Shown here in pieces: positions 7,451 to 7,799 of a stretch of DNA of 7,799 nucleotides (the first letter of the stretch is position 1; each line of letters opens with the position of its first letter). The notes beneath the pieces are model-generated. The model worked only from the letters and a program-made list of their open reading frames with translations, ran no database searches and had not been told where the DNA came from. Source of the stretch: Lamprocystis purpurea (GTDB taxonomy: Bacteria; Pseudomonadota; Gammaproteobacteria; Chromatiales; Chromatiaceae); NCBI GenBank assembly GCA_020718945.1, contig DYRB01000095.1:1320-9118 (forward strand), read 5' to 3'. The translations under genes were made by a program, and so were the position numbers.

Positions 7451-7799
7451 TTGAGTCGATCATTCCACCGCCCCTTGGAACTTGTCGCGCTCGATGGCCA
7501 GTTCTGCCAATTCTTGAACACCCGCCTCGCCTGGCGCAAGGACTGGGCAGTGTTCCGCGCCTGGGCCCTGGGGCGGGCCGCCCAGTGGTTCCCGGCCGAG
7601 GGGGAGCGGGTGCGCCTGCCGCTCCTGCCGGAACTGCTGGTGCGTTTCATCCAGGACATGATGGAAGGGGAGGGGGGTGAGCCGCCCCGGGCCATCGCCA
7701 CGGTCCGCCGTTATCTGGCCACGTTGAGCACCCTGCATCGGCTCCTGGATGTCCCCGACCCGACCAAGGCCGCCATCGTGCGCAACACCCTCAAGGCGC
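7451..7799 (+). CDS. Tyrosine recombinase (phage-integrase family), N-terminal part, runs off window
   Basis: The frame is open from 7418 to the window end and encodes the N-terminal core-binding (SAM-like) domain of a tyrosine recombinase. Counting from TTG 7451, residues 23-35 read NTRLAWRKDWAVF, matching the typical T-x-x-A-W-x-x-D-W-x-x-F opening helix. FPAEGE then LPELLVRFIQDM follows, and T84-V-R-R-Y88-LATLSTLHR leading into PDPTKAAIVRNTLK is the hallmark second half of this domain. The catalytic domain (R...HxxR...Y) lies beyond the window, so activity cannot be judged. No ATG occurs in this frame before residue 69, so the start must be a rare codon or the 5' end is damaged. TTG 7451 is provisional (GAGG is only 1 base away); TTG 7433 and TTG 7475 are alternatives. 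It could be a genomic-island or phage integrase or a Xer-like resident enzyme. It is probably unrelated in function to the operon upstream. Confidence 0.82.
   Translation, partial: MSRSFHRPLELVALDGQFCQFLNTRLAWRKDWAVFRAWALGRAAQWFPAEGERVRLPLLPELLVRFIQDMMEGEGGEPPRAIATVRRYLATLSTLHRLLDVPDPTKAAIVRNTLKA

Noticed and set aside
7375..7680. ATG-started frame overlapping the recombinase start region
   Set aside because: It begins inside the peroxidase gene and translates to proline/glycine/alanine-rich sequence without a domain, whereas the neighbouring frame clearly encodes a recombinase domain.

Overview
The window is a very GC-rich stretch of a Gram-negative chromosome with all supported genes on the + strand. 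An outer-membrane porin, Sec and Tat signal peptides and periplasmic c-type cytochromes point to a proteobacterium. The strong GGCC/CTG-rich codon use and the gene set fit a high-GC gammaproteobacterium (a purple-sulfur-bacterium-like lineage is a guess), but no rRNA or other marker is present to settle this.

Layout. Positions 2-1072 hold the 3' part of an OprB-type porin whose start lies before the window. Positions 1073-1287 are a 215-base spacer of clearly lower GC. It carries three tandem decamers and an imperfect inverted copy of them about 90 bases downstream, giving a roughly 129-base palindromic element (1092-1220). Positions 1288-7394 are a tight five-gene block read in one direction: imelysin-family protein 1 (1288-2607), di-heme oxidoreductase of the DUF1111/DHOR family (2612-3910), imelysin-family protein 2 (3927-5054), a Tat-exported DUF1513 protein (5059-6192), and a di-heme cytochrome c peroxidase/MauG-type protein (6162-7394). 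Gaps are 4, 16 and 4 bases, followed by a 31-base overlap, so this is almost certainly one operon. After a short spacer with a small hairpin (7411-7434), the window ends inside the N-terminal part of a tyrosine recombinase (about 7451-7799), which appears to use a non-ATG start.

How the genes may work together. The order imelysin / di-heme oxidoreductase / imelysin / DUF1513 resembles an iron-regulated cassette known from Pseudomonas and other Gammaproteobacteria (around icmP of P. aeruginosa; from memory, not searched). All five products should be exported. Imelysin (M75) domains are related to EfeO, which binds metal in the periplasm and works with a Tat-exported peroxidase, EfeB. By analogy, the block could be a periplasmic metal-capture and redox system: one imelysin with an intact GxHxxE site, one with the histidine lost, two di-heme enzymes for electron transfer or peroxide handling, and a DUF1513 protein of unknown role. 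That role is inference. The peroxidase joined to the end of the cassette, the palindromic spacer and the flanking recombinase are the parts most worth a second look.
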